Assembly (NCBI GenBank): GCA_947306495.1
Contig: CAMZGT010000017.1
Span: forward strand, 1-33,328
Reading direction: 5' to 3'
DNA from: an uncultured Acinetobacter sp.
GTDB taxonomy: Bacteria; Cyanobacteriota; Vampirovibrionia; Gastranaerophilales; Gastranaerophilaceae
Length of the DNA stretch: 33,328 nt
Within the stretch, counting starts at the first letter, position 1, and each line of letters opens with the position of its first letter. A program made the translations under genes and the position numbers. The notes below the pieces were generated by a model, which did not search any database, was not told the DNA's origin, and worked only from the letters and a program-made list of their open reading frames with translations. Below, one piece after another: positions 1 through 6,973 of this stretch.

Positions 1-356
1 ATGAAGAAATTCTTTCAAATTTTATAGATGGATATATTTCTAAATTGGGTTAAAATTTTAATTGAATTTTCAAAAGTGACATTTCCGTTTTTCGCAAACC
101 GTCTGTACAATTTAGTTAAACAGCATGATACAGGCTATGACTGAATTTAAACATAAAAACAATCACAATTAAAAAGAGCAGAAAAAGTCACTTTTGGAGT
201 AGTTTGATTTTACCACTTTATAAAACTTCCGACCGACACAATAGGCATTTTTACTAAATCACAGCGAAAAATCAATCTAACTGAAATAATCAAACTACTC
301 AAAAAAATACACTTGGATAGATAAAAAATTGACTAATCCATGAGAAAAACAAAAAA
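1..356. other. Left flank without a recognisable gene
   Basis: No coding region of convincing length is visible on either strand. The stretch contains a 13-bp inverted repeat, GAGTAGTTTGATT at 197-209 and its exact complement at 288-300, separated by 78 bases. It also has a short near-palindrome around 186-198. It lies outside the left attachment core, so it is presumably host chromosome downstream of the interrupted tRNA gene. Confidence 0.5.
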
Positions 357-403
357 TAGCAAGGGAGAGATTCGAACTCTCGACCTCACGGGTATGAGCC
401 GTG
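357..403 (-). pseudogene. 3' half of split tRNA-Met(CAU) gene (attL side)
   Basis: On the minus strand this is the distal part of a tRNA: the anticodon arm CACGG CTCATAC CCGTG with anticodon CAU, the variable bases AGGTC, the T arm GAGAG TTCGAAT CTCTC, the acceptor strand CCTTGCT and discriminator A at 357. The D arm and 5' acceptor strand are missing and are found 10.3 kb away at 10694-10735. The two pieces share the 15-bp core and together give exactly 74 nt with all stems paired, including acceptor GGCAAGG with CCTTGCT. The upstream bases here (404 onward) do not resemble a D arm, so this copy cannot be functional. Confidence 0.88.
389..403 (+). repeat. Left attachment core (attL)
   Basis: The sequence CGGGTATGAGCCGTG is identical to 10694-10708. 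It covers the anticodon arm of the tRNA. Tyrosine integrases that target tRNA genes often cross over in the anticodon loop, which fits this location. Element-specific sequence starts at 404 with TCCAGAG. Confidence 0.85.
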
Positions 404-484
404 TCCAGAGGATACTGTGGAATGAAAAATCAATACTTTTAGCCCTCTTGAATTAAATACTGATACTATGAATTAACATATCAT

Positions 485-502
485 GTGGACACAATATGGA
501 CA
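485..502 (+). repeat. Candidate integrase arm site, left end
   Basis: GTGGACACAATATGGACA matches GTGGACACAGAATGGACA at 10546-10563 in 16 of 18 positions and has the same orientation. Each copy contains TGGACA twice with an 11-bp period. The pair lies just inside the two element ends, as expected for integrase or excisionase arm sites. The function is inferred from position only. Confidence 0.45.
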
Positions 503-596
503 TGAATTTAATTGTACTTCTGTACAATTACTTCAAGTTTTTAAACTATAACATATTTTACAATATAAGACTTTGAAAAAACAGATTATTTACTAC

Positions 597-1904
597 CTAA
601 ATAAATTGCTGTAGTAATAAGTTATTTTCTTTTAAATATTCATACAAATCTTGTCTTTCTGGTAAAACGTCTGCTTTTGTTTTTCCATCTAATATTGTTT
701 CATCACCCCATGTTCCATTAACTCTTTTTGCTATTTCATCAAATTGTTCTGCATTTATTGACCAATCATCACTATCAAAAGATTTACCAGTAACAGTTTC
801 AACAATATTAATATAATCAACAATTTGTTGGACAGACATAGAAGAATTTGATTCAAACGCATGTAATCTGGACTCATTTTCTGGTTTCAATAAATTTCTA
901 AAATCTTCTGCTGTCATTTTTCTAAGTTTATTCCATTTTGTGTGATATGTTTTATAAATCCCATCAGGCATATCTTGCCATACAGTTACTGCATCTTTAT
1001 TTCTATTCAGATATTGTTCAGGGGGTGTTTTAAAAGCTGCCCAAGCAAGACGATTTTTAACTTCTTCTGCAGAGTTTACACTATTTTCTGTATTCATCGA
1101 TGAAAATACGTAACTACAGCTTCTTTTATCAGGAGAAGCTGGCGGAGGTGTAATATCTCCTCCGCAACATGATACAGTTTCTTCATCTGTAATAAGTCTT
1201 GTATAGGCATCGCTACCAAGACGATTGTAAAGAGAGGATGTTCTATCTTGTCCAGATTTAAACAAATGTGTATTTATCTGTTTTTTAGCATATTCATCAA
1301 GAGCTCTTATATCATCCTCACTTAATTCGATTCCGTAATCGTATGCGGTAGTATATAAAATTTCATTTTTCCAACCTTTTATCCATGATTGGTAATTGTT
1401 ATACATTTCATTATCTTTTTGTAAGCCATATTGTTGTGCATATTCAGTTTCATTCAAATCACCAGTATTCATTGTGCTATTCTGATTACGTTCACCCCAA
1501 CGAGCTTCTTCAATATTTGAACTAAATCCATCTTTATTAATATCAACGGAAAACCATTTTTCAACACTTCTTTCTATAAAAAATTTTGCACTACGCATTG
1601 CTTGTTGATAATTAATTTGTGGGTCATCATTTTTAAAACGATATTTGCCTCCATCAGATTCTGCATCAGGGGTATGGTCTTCGTCTGCCTCTTCTGCGTG
1701 TGATAAACCGAGCTTTGTATAAATTTTATCTGTAGAAATATCGTTCCCATTTGCAATATCTTCTATTCTTTGCATCCATATACTTGGGATTTTATTTGTT
1801 TCTCCAGCTTTTTCTAATTCTTGTTGGGTAATTTTATCATCTGTATTTGTGTCGATAGTTTTAATATAACGTTCTATCTTTTCAAAAACTCGACAATCTA
1901 CCAT
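597..1904 (-). CDS. EF-hand calcium-binding protein, element cargo
   Basis: This 435-aa protein has two well-formed EF-hand loops: DTNTDDKITQQE at about residues 18-29 and DINKDGFSSNIE near residue 120. Both have acidic or Asn residues at loop positions 1, 3 and 5 and Glu at 12. It has no signal peptide or membrane segment, so it looks cytoplasmic unless exported by another route. A Cys-Cys and proline-rich stretch lies near the middle (CCGGDITPPPASPDK). The start is supported by AGGAG a few bases upstream of the ATG. It is the first gene inside attL, reads towards the chromosome and stands alone. Calcium binding is a fair prediction; the biological role is unknown, and I recognise no enzymatic domain in the remaining 300 residues. 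Confidence 0.75.
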   Translation of the reverse strand: MVDCRVFEKIERYIKTIDTNTDDKITQQELEKAGETNKIPSIWMQRIEDIANGNDISTDKIYTKLGLSHAEEADEDHTPDAESDGGKYRFKNDDPQINYQQAMRSAKFFIERSVEKWFSVDINKDGFSSNIEEARWGERNQNSTMNTGDLNETEYAQQYGLQKDNEMYNNYQSWIKGWKNEILYTTAYDYGIELSEDDIRALDEYAKKQINTHLFKSGQDRTSSLYNRLGSDAYTRLITDEETVSCCGGDITPPPASPDKRSCSYVFSSMNTENSVNSAEEVKNRLAWAAFKTPPEQYLNRNKDAVTVWQDMPDGIYKTYHTKWNKLRKMTAEDFRNLLKPENESRLHAFESNSSMSVQQIVDYINIVETVTGKSFDSDDWSINAEQFDEIAKRVNGTWGDETILDGKTKADVLPERQDLYEYLKENNLLLQQFI

Positions 1905-2035
1905 TGTTGGTCTCCTTATCTTTAAATTGGGATAAAAACAATACGTATTAATTTGAATATTTTTATAAAATCAAAGCAACGTATATATACATTATACATA
2001 TATTACTTGTATATTTCAAGCCTTATTCACATCCT

Positions 2036-2069
2036 GATTGTAACAGGGTTTATTAAAATTGTTACAATC
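2036..2069. other. 10-bp inverted repeat after the XRE gene
   Basis: GATTGTAACA at 2036-2045 and TGTTACAATC at 2060-2069 are perfect inverted copies separated by 14 bases. They lie directly after the stop codon of the minus-strand XRE gene. The site could be a terminator stem without a clear U-tract, or an operator for the next minus-strand gene at 1904. Confidence 0.4.
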
Positions 2070-2073
2070 TTTC

Positions 2074-2385
2074 TTACATTAAATCTATCATATTGTTAAT
2101 TCTTATTAATTTATCAATGTTGCAAGTACATAACTTATTGTTTATAAGTTCTATAATCTTAGCCAAATCTTTCTGTGGTTCTGGTAACAATAACTCAACC
2201 GGGGAAATATTAAATACATCACAAACTTTATCCACAGTTTCTGCTGTTGCTTGATACTTATTATGCTCAAGGTTTCTATACCCTTGAACACTCATATTAA
2301 TCTTTTCGGCAAATTGTTCTTGCGTAAGTTTTTTACTCATACGCAATCTTTTAATACCACCATTAATCAATTCTTGGTAACTCAT
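2074..2385 (-). CDS. XRE-family HTH regulator (103 aa)
   Basis: This small DNA-binding protein has an N-terminal XRE/Cro-type helix-turn-helix at about residues 8-65. The pattern KKLTQEQFAEKINMSVQGYR is the classic helix 2-3 region, followed by NLEHNKYQATAETVDKVCDVF. The remaining 35 residues probably form a short dimerisation tail. It is divergent from the SLOG-fold gene at 2483, and the 97-bp gap between them contains a 6-3-6 palindrome inside a promoter-like sequence. It probably represses itself and/or that neighbour. The target is inferred. Confidence 0.85.
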   Translation of the reverse strand: MSYQELINGGIKRLRMSKKLTQEQFAEKINMSVQGYRNLEHNKYQATAETVDKVCDVFNISPVELLLPEPQKDLAKIIELINNKLCTCNIDKLIRINNMIDLM

Positions 2386-2429
2386 ACTATTATTCTCACT
2401 TATCTTGTAACAAATTAAAACTAATCATA

Positions 2430-2459
2430 TAGACAAGTAGGTGCTACTTATAGTATGCT
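2430..2459 (+). promoter_or_regulatory. Promoter with overlapping palindromic operator
   Basis: TAGACA at 2430-2435 and TATGCT at 2454-2459 are separated by 18 bp, and the gene at 2483 follows. The spacer contains the perfect palindrome AAGTAG-GTG-CTACTT (2435-2449). An operator in the spacer of a promoter divergent from an XRE gene is a typical repressor arrangement. Confidence 0.5.
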
Positions 2460-2482
2460 TTGACTGTTATTAAGGACAGATT

Positions 2483-2923
2483 ATGGACAGTAAAAGTTGT
2501 TTCTTTATAGGTAGCAGGCATTCATCAAATGACATTAGAGAACCGCTTACAGAGGCAGTAGAAAAACATATTATAGAATATGGTGTTACCACCTTTACAG
2601 TTGGTAGATATGGAAATTTTGACAGTATTGCAAGAGGAGTGCTTATTGAAGCTAAGAAACAGCACACAGGTATAGGAATATATTTACTTAACCCATACGC
2701 ATTGACTCAAAAAACAGACAAGCCAGAGGGCTTTGACGGCATGTTTTATCCAGACGGATTGGAAAATGTACCGTTACGTCTTGCTATTGTTCAAGCAAAT
2801 CGCTACATGGTGCAGAACTCGGACTATTTAATAGCAAATCCGGGAATTGGAAATTCTCGTAACCTTGTAGAGTATGCCCAGAAACGAGAGAAAAAGGGAT
2901 TAATAAAGGTAACTTTGCTATAA
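2483..2923 (+). CDS. SLOG/YpsA-like Rossmann-fold protein (DUF1273-type)
   Basis: This 146-aa protein resembles the SLOG (Smf/DprA-LOG) superfamily. It opens with a strand and FIGSRH loop near residue 7, has a middle TVGRYGNFDSIARG segment, and has the glycine-bearing NPGIGNSRNLVEYA near the C-terminus. SLOG proteins bind nucleotides or nucleotide-derived ligands; several serve as sensors in defence systems, and others (DprA, LOG) act on DNA or cytokinin-like nucleotides. No effector or membrane domain is fused here. Only the fold is supported by sequence. It is divergent from the XRE gene and precedes the resolvase module. Confidence 0.7.
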   Translation: MDSKSCFFIGSRHSSNDIREPLTEAVEKHIIEYGVTTFTVGRYGNFDSIARGVLIEAKKQHTGIGIYLLNPYALTQKTDKPEGFDGMFYPDGLENVPLRLAIVQANRYMVQNSDYLIANPGIGNSRNLVEYAQKREKKGLIKVTLL

Positions 2924-3084
2924 TATAGAGTGTCAATTAATTTATAAATTGATTGTACATGCAATTTGGGGCAAAATCCGAGTTTACGGATTTATTCAAT
3001 ATTTGCCCTAAACCATTATAATTATTGAATAAGAAGAAAATGCTGCGGAATGTAACAATTGTCAGTAAATGTAATGCGATATTA

Positions 3085-3122
3085 TTGACATTTATTAGGG
3101 TATCGTTTATACTAATAGTATA
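3085..3122 (+). promoter_or_regulatory. Strong sigma-70-type promoter with palindrome on the -10
   Basis: A consensus TTGACA (3085-3090) and TATACT (3108-3113) are 17 bp apart. The -10 is the left arm of the perfect palindrome TATACT-AAT-AGTATA (3108-3122), so a bound repressor would block it. It drives the 91-aa gene at 3151 and probably the resolvase behind it. AAGGAG is well placed before the ATG. Confidence 0.7.
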
Positions 3123-3150
3123 AGGTACAGAAAACAAAAGGAGACACATT

Positions 3151-3426
3151 ATGAGAAACGATGAAATCAGAACCGCAGTTGCAGAACTTCAAGAATTATA
3201 CGCAACACAAGATTTATTAAAGGCACAAATCACAGAGCGAGAACAAGCAATTAAGGAAGAAATGGAAAGCAGAGAAACCGAAGAATTGAATCTTGGTAAT
3301 GTAATCATTAGGTTTACAAATATTCTTTCTAACAGATTTGATACAACTGCTTTTAAGAAACTACACAAAGACCTTTACAATGAGTTTATCAAGCAAGTAG
3401 CAAGCAGACGTTTTTCAATAGCATAG
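3151..3426 (+). CDS. Conserved phage/ICE-type small protein, coiled coil
   Basis: A 91-aa charged protein with a predicted helical or coiled-coil N-terminal half rich in Glu, Gln and Lys (residues 5-45). Its C-terminus, RFDTTAFKKLHKDLYNEF followed by a SRRFSIA end, is a pattern I recall from small hypothetical proteins of prophages and conjugative elements. No biochemical role is known to me. It has a consensus promoter and good ribosome binding site, so it is probably well expressed. The resolvase starts 35 bp downstream, and the two genes are probably cotranscribed. Confidence 0.7.
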   Translation: MRNDEIRTAVAELQELYATQDLLKAQITEREQAIKEEMESRETEELNLGNVIIRFTNILSNRFDTTAFKKLHKDLYNEFIKQVASRRFSIA

Positions 3427-3454
3427 GGCGAAAGCCCTACTGCTATTGCAGGAG
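3425..3454 (+). other. Tandem hairpins covering the resolvase RBS
   Basis: AGGGC-GAAA-GCCCT (3425-3438) is a 5-bp stem with a GNRA tetraloop. It is followed by CTGC-TATT-GCAG (3440-3451), whose right arm overlaps the AGGAG (3450-3454) used by the resolvase ATG at 3461. The second stem could partly hide the ribosome binding site. Confidence 0.45.
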
Positions 3455-3460
3455 ATTAAA

Positions 3461-4162
3461 ATGGAAACAAAATATTTTGCATATATTCGGTGCAGTACGG
3501 TTCAGCAAAGTTATGACCGTCAGTATAAACAACTTAATGACTTTATTAGTAAAGAGGGTATTAAATTACCGCAGGAGAATATTATTTGCGAAAAAAGGAC
3601 AGGGAAAAATCAAGACAGACCGCTTTTTAAAAAACTTGTTGCCGATTTAAAAGGCTTAGAGTGTAAAGGGGTTCACTGCTGTTTAATACTAATAGAATTA
3701 AGTAGAATGGGCAGGAGTTACCAATTAACAAAAGACACTTGGAACGAATTAACGAGCGTAGGAGTCGATATTGTAGTTACATCATTCCCTTTGTTAGATA
3801 CTCGGAAAAAGGACAATGGGGCGGTTAATTTAATGCTAACGGATATTGTTTTTGCTGTGTTAAATTATTTAACCGAGCAAGAATTAAACGAGAAATCCGA
3901 CAGGTGCAACAATGGCAGGGAAGTTGCTAAAAGTAAAGGTGTTAAATTCGGCAGAAAAGAACTAACGCTCAAAGATTTACCCAAAGAGTTTATTGATGTG
4001 ATGAAATCTGCAACAGGTACAGAAACAAAAACGGCACTTCTTGATTCGATTAACGGCAAATTAATCAGAATGAACAAGAAACCGCTATCAAGAGGTACAT
4101 TCTACAACTATCTTGAATTGTACAACAGAGATTTTCAGCACTTGTACGGATTTGTTAAATAG
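3461..4162 (+). CDS. Serine recombinase (resolvase/invertase family)
   Basis: The N-terminal catalytic domain has YIRCSTVQQSYDRQ at residues 8-21 with the nucleophile Ser12, and the ELSRMGRS motif at residues 79-86 with the arginines expected in the active site (family form LDRLGRS). A linker helix and a C-terminal DNA-binding part follow (KSKGVKFGRKELTLKDLPKEF and onward). At 233 aa it is of small-resolvase size, not a large serine integrase. ATG at 3461 is chosen because it has AGGAG upstream and the protein then begins directly before the catalytic strand. Likely roles are resolution of element multimers or inversion of a segment. No obvious res-site repeats were identified beside it. Confidence 0.88.
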   Translation: METKYFAYIRCSTVQQSYDRQYKQLNDFISKEGIKLPQENIICEKRTGKNQDRPLFKKLVADLKGLECKGVHCCLILIELSRMGRSYQLTKDTWNELTSVGVDIVVTSFPLLDTRKKDNGAVNLMLTDIVFAVLNYLTEQELNEKSDRCNNGREVAKSKGVKFGRKELTLKDLPKEFIDVMKSATGTETKTALLDSINGKLIRMNKKPLSRGTFYNYLELYNRDFQHLYGFVK

Positions 4163-4173
4163 GAGAATTAAAC

Positions 4174-4302
4174 ATGAGTGAAGCAGAAAGATATATTTTG
4201 AAGGATTTGTTTATCTTATTTGAGGAAAAACAAATGGATATCGCAGAATACAGTGTGGAACGAGCTGATTTTTATTATTATATATGTCAGTGTTGCAGAT
4301 GA
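4174..4302 (+). CDS. Small protein of unknown function (42 aa)
   Basis: The ORF reads MSEAERYILKDLFILFEEKQ and ends in a Cys-rich YYYICQCCR tail. It has AGGAG at 4161-4165, overlapping the end of the resolvase gene, and an ATG 8 bases further on, so translation coupled to the resolvase is plausible. A second short ORF (4284-4391, 35 aa, MSVLQMNDKQVQDLIRGQLM) starts inside its end in another frame. The two may be pieces of one gene broken by a frameshift near 4284. I do not recognise either product. Confidence 0.4.
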   Translation: MSEAERYILKDLFILFEEKQMDIAEYSVERADFYYYICQCCR

Positions 4303-4551
4303 ATGACAAGCAAGTGCAAGACTTAATCAGAGGACAGCTCATGAATCAAATGTTTTCCATATTGATTATGGTTTGGGACTGCAGGACGTAAACTCTGCCG
4401 ATATAGGACAAAATTTCGTAGCGTTTTAAAATGTATTCTGGAACGGCATGAAAGGCAAGCTCTATCTATGTTTTCAACCGAAAATCATGATTCGCGGGGC
4501 TTGCAAACCTGTTATAGTGCACATTTTGGCACGTTCACACACACGTCTATA

Positions 4552-4767
4552 CTATTTGTCGAGTCCGGGAAGAAGTTTTGAAGCAATATAACTATCGTAT
4601 TTATTATCTGCTTTACGTCTATTAGCTATTGCACGTTGCAAAGGGGTTAAAGTTGTTGGTACTTCTGCAGTTTTGACTACTTCATTTTTATCGCTAGGTT
4701 GTTTTTCCTTAGCACATTGTTCAATAACTTCTTCAACAATCTTGTAAACTAATTCTTGATATTCCAT
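4552..4767 (-). CDS. Hypothetical protein (71 aa)
   Basis: A short charged protein: an N-terminal amphipathic helix (MEYQELVYKIVEEVIEQCAK), a polar linker, then a basic segment TPLQRAIANRRKADNKYD. It has a GGAGAAATAGGGAA-type ribosome binding region before its ATG. It is the last gene of the minus-strand group that runs from the putative replication gene (6572) through 5326 and 4965. I do not recognise a family. Confidence 0.5.
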   Translation of the reverse strand: MEYQELVYKIVEEVIEQCAKEKQPSDKNEVVKTAEVPTTLTPLQRAIANRRKADNKYDSYIASKLLPGLDK

Positions 4768-4818
4768 TTCCCTATTTCTCCATTAAATCTAAGGTGCATA
4801 GGAGGTTCATAGAACCCC

Positions 4819-4965
4819 CTAAAATTTCTCCGAGGTATTATCACATACCCATTTTTCGAGCCAACTACGCAGAATTGAAGCTGCATTAAGGTGCTCTTTC
4901 TTTACACGTTCTCTGAACTTGTTATATAAACTTTCGTTCAGTCGAAATGCAATGTACTTTTCCAT
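4819..4965 (-). CDS. CopG/ribbon-helix-helix-like small DNA-binding protein (48 aa)
   Basis: The frame begins MEKYIAFRLNESLYNKFRER and continues through a helix ending ILRSWLEKWV. The layout is a short beta strand with alternating residues (YIAFRL), a helix with basic residues, and a second helix ending in a W-L-x-K-W pattern, as in plasmid CopG-type repressors. GGAGG lies 8 bases upstream of the ATG. The size and position, downstream of a putative replication gene, suit copy-number or partition control. The family assignment is by pattern only. Confidence 0.55.
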   Translation of the reverse strand: MEKYIAFRLNESLYNKFRERVKKEHLNAASILRSWLEKWVCDNTSEKF

Positions 4966-5023
4966 GTAAGAATCCTCCGTTTAATTTGTATAATTTAAAA
5001 TATAATCAGAGTAGAGGAGGGAA

Positions 5024-5326
5024 TTACTCCTCCTCAAACTCATAATCTTCTGGCAGTTCAATACCATAACGCCTGCGGACGTATTCACGTCTGTAACGTT
5101 TTTCAAGTGCGTCTGCCAGACAGACCATTTCGTCAAAGTCGAGCTTTTTAAGCTTCTCATCGAGTTCCTCGTCAAGTTCGTTATCACGACATTTGACGAA
5201 TAACTCAATTGAGTTATGCACTAAGTCATACTCTTCGAAAAATTGTCTGTTTCCTACGTACGAGAGGTCTAGACTGCGTACGTTCAGCCTGTTGATTTCA
5301 TCAACGATGTACTGTACATCTGCCAT
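5024..5326 (-). CDS. Hypothetical acidic protein (100 aa)
   Basis: The protein starts MADVQYIVDEINRLNVRSLD and ends in a very acidic tail (LPEDYEFEEE) after a basic RYRREYVRRRYG stretch. ATG at 5326 is preferred over an upstream ATG at 5362 because AGGACGG precedes it at good spacing. The gene overlaps the last 26 bp of the putative replication gene, so the two are probably translationally coupled. No family recognised. Confidence 0.6.
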   Translation of the reverse strand: MADVQYIVDEINRLNVRSLDLSYVGNRQFFEEYDLVHNSIELFVKCRDNELDEELDEKLKKLDFDEMVCLADALEKRYRREYVRRRYGIELPEDYEFEEE

Positions 5327-6572
5327 TTTGTTTACCGTCCTTGTCGCATTGTGCGACATCATGTAATATCACATATTCGTGCAGACTATTTCGCTCCTTT
5401 AACAATCTCTGCACGATTGCATTGTTAAAGGTAATGCCTTTGTCTTTAAGGAAGCCATATTCAATGCCGATTCTGCTCAAATCATTGAGCCATTCGGCAA
5501 TTTGTTTAATTCTATGACCGTCCCAAAGGTTCATTAAATCAAGTTTATCAAGCAAGGTGTTAAGTGCTATTTGCAGTTTCTTATTCTTGCGTGTGAATCT
5601 TAGAATTATCCACAGATAGTCCAACCATGCTGCCAGCTTAGGTGCTTTTTTCGTGCCGGGGATTTTATTATAGAATCCATACTGGCGTTGGTTGTTCTGC
5701 TGTTGTAAATCCTGTGTGAGTCCGCTTGCAGTAAAGGTTATAAGGTCATTATTGATGGAATAATCGTCAATCAGACCATAGTATTTGAACGTTTCAAATG
5801 CACTTGTAATCATTTCCGGGATTGTCTCTGTACTGCGTGATAATTTTAGACCACATTTAAAGGTTTTATAGGGAACTCTAAATTCCATGCCAGTTTGCGA
5901 GGTGTCAAGGACGAATGTACTGTTTGTTATTGCTCTTGACACCGATTCAAACACTTTTCTCTCATTAACTGTCATAATTGGCGACGATAACAGGTTCAGA
6001 ATCGTTGCTGTTGAGATTCTGTATTTATTACCATGATTAATTTGGAAGTGATACCCCTGATGTTTTTCAATGTCATCTGCGACTTTCAGTATCTGCTTTT
6101 TTAAGTGCTGGCTAATCCTTGGGAGAGTTGCAAGAGTGTATTTTCTGTCTTTTTGTTCGTACACTTTGGGCATATACTTAGGTGAAAATGCTATCTTAGG
6201 TTCTTTTGTTACTTCAAGACAGTAGCAATTAAGCTCAGCTTTTAATTCCTCGAACATAGCCGAATCGTATCTGAAAAAGTATATCATTTTGTGTCGGAGT
6301 TTGTCTTCCATTGCAAGTGTATGTAAATCAAGTAACTTGAAAGATACAATGCTATCACACATAATTGCAATAACATCTTCTGGAAGTGTCATGCTAAATA
6401 ATAACTGCTTGTTATAATTGAAAAATTCAATAACATTCCCCACAGGTATATTACGCTGGTCTGGTTTATAACTACCCTTACTAAAATAAAGGCTGTTGAA
6501 CACAAAGCCTTGTTTATGCAGTTTGTCGAGTCTGCCCTCGATTTGTTCTTGAAAATTCTTTTCTTTAGACAT
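5301..6572 (-). CDS. Putative replication initiation protein
   Basis: A 423-aa basic protein with alternating predicted helices. Its middle has stretches consistent with winged-helix DNA-binding units (about residues 170-290, for example TATILNLLSSPIMTVNERKV), and its C-terminal part is strongly basic. I do not recognise a specific family. The replication role is inferred from size, basic character, the repeat-rich 690-bp region directly upstream, and the small CopG-like gene downstream. The start at 6572 is preferred because the GGAGAAG needed as ribosome binding site sits inside the alternative upstream ATG at 6587. An alternative is another DNA-handling protein of the element. Confidence 0.45.
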   Translation of the reverse strand: MSKEKNFQEQIEGRLDKLHKQGFVFNSLYFSKGSYKPDQRNIPVGNVIEFFNYNKQLLFSMTLPEDVIAIMCDSIVSFKLLDLHTLAMEDKLRHKMIYFFRYDSAMFEELKAELNCYCLEVTKEPKIAFSPKYMPKVYEQKDRKYTLATLPRISQHLKKQILKVADDIEKHQGYHFQINHGNKYRISTATILNLLSSPIMTVNERKVFESVSRAITNSTFVLDTSQTGMEFRVPYKTFKCGLKLSRSTETIPEMITSAFETFKYYGLIDDYSINNDLITFTASGLTQDLQQQNNQRQYGFYNKIPGTKKAPKLAAWLDYLWIILRFTRKNKKLQIALNTLLDKLDLMNLWDGHRIKQIAEWLNDLSRIGIEYGFLKDKGITFNNAIVQRLLKERNSLHEYVILHDVAQCDKDGKQNGRCTVHR

Positions 6573-6598
6573 TATAATCTTCTCCATGAATTAGGTTC

Positions 6599-6685
6599 TT
6601 TACATGTAAAATATAAAACTTTTTGTTTAACTTCTTTAACAAAAGAGTTTCTACATGAAAATCTAAATATTTCAGATTAACATGT
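6599..6685. promoter_or_regulatory. ACATG-containing palindromes upstream of putative rep gene
   Basis: TTTACATGTAAA (6599-6610) is a perfect 12-bp palindrome 26 bp before the chosen start. Further ACATG half-sites at 6653-6657 and ACATGT at 6680-6685 flank an imperfect 12-bp inverted repeat. Repeated half-sites like this would suit autoregulation by the encoded protein. Confidence 0.4.
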
Positions 6686-6718
6686 ATAACTAAAATCTAA
6701 TAATTCTAATCCGAGGAA

Positions 6719-6778
6719 ATGAATAACAATTTCTCTGCAAAAGAAAAACAGTTGCAAGTGCAACTGTAGCCTATTCAT
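6719..6778. repeat. Nested inverted repeats
   Basis: ATGAATA (6719-6725) and TATTCAT (6772-6778) enclose the perfect palindrome ACAGTTGCAAGTGCAACTGT (6748-6767). The structure could extrude as a cruciform or be a protein-binding site in the candidate origin. Confidence 0.55.
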
Positions 6779-6811
6779 CATTTATATGGAAAAGACCATA
6801 AGGTCTGTTGT

Positions 6812-6864
6812 TAGCTGGGTGAGGTAAGCTCGACCACGTCTCGCCTACCCCAGTTTAGTGTGTT
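6812..6864 (+). repeat. 53-bp repeat, copy 1
   Basis: This begins TAGCTGGGT and ends CCCCAGTTTAGTGTGTT, with a central GACCACGT. The arms CTGGG and CCCAG allow a hairpin with the GACCACGT near its apex. Copy 2 is at 6921-6973 and has exactly the same length; the arm and loop blocks are conserved while the bases between them differ. Confidence 0.7.
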
Positions 6865-6920
6865 ACTATAAAATATAATAATTCTGTATTCTGAAATAAA
6901 TATTTGTTTAACAACAACTA

Positions 6921-6973
6921 TAGCTGGGTAGGAACTGTGAGACCACGTTTGACCTACCCCAGTTTAGTGTGTT
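6921..6973 (+). repeat. 53-bp repeat, copy 2
   Basis: Same blocks as copy 1: TAGCTGGGT, GACCACGT and CCTACCCCAGTTTAGTGTGTT without its final base differing. Here CTGGGTAGG pairs with CCTACCC(C)AG, a 9-bp stem with one bulged C. Start-to-start distance to copy 1 is 109 bp. It could be an iteron-like site, a single-strand origin or a pair of structured RNAs. Confidence 0.7.

Noticed and set aside
2937-3149. 70-aa minus-strand frame in the gap before the 91-aa gene
   Set aside because: It lies over the consensus promoter and operator of the gene at 3151 and has no ribosome binding site. It is probably chance.
6812-6973. CRISPR array
   Set aside because: Only two repeats, imperfect inside, 53 bp long with a 56-bp gap, and no cas genes.
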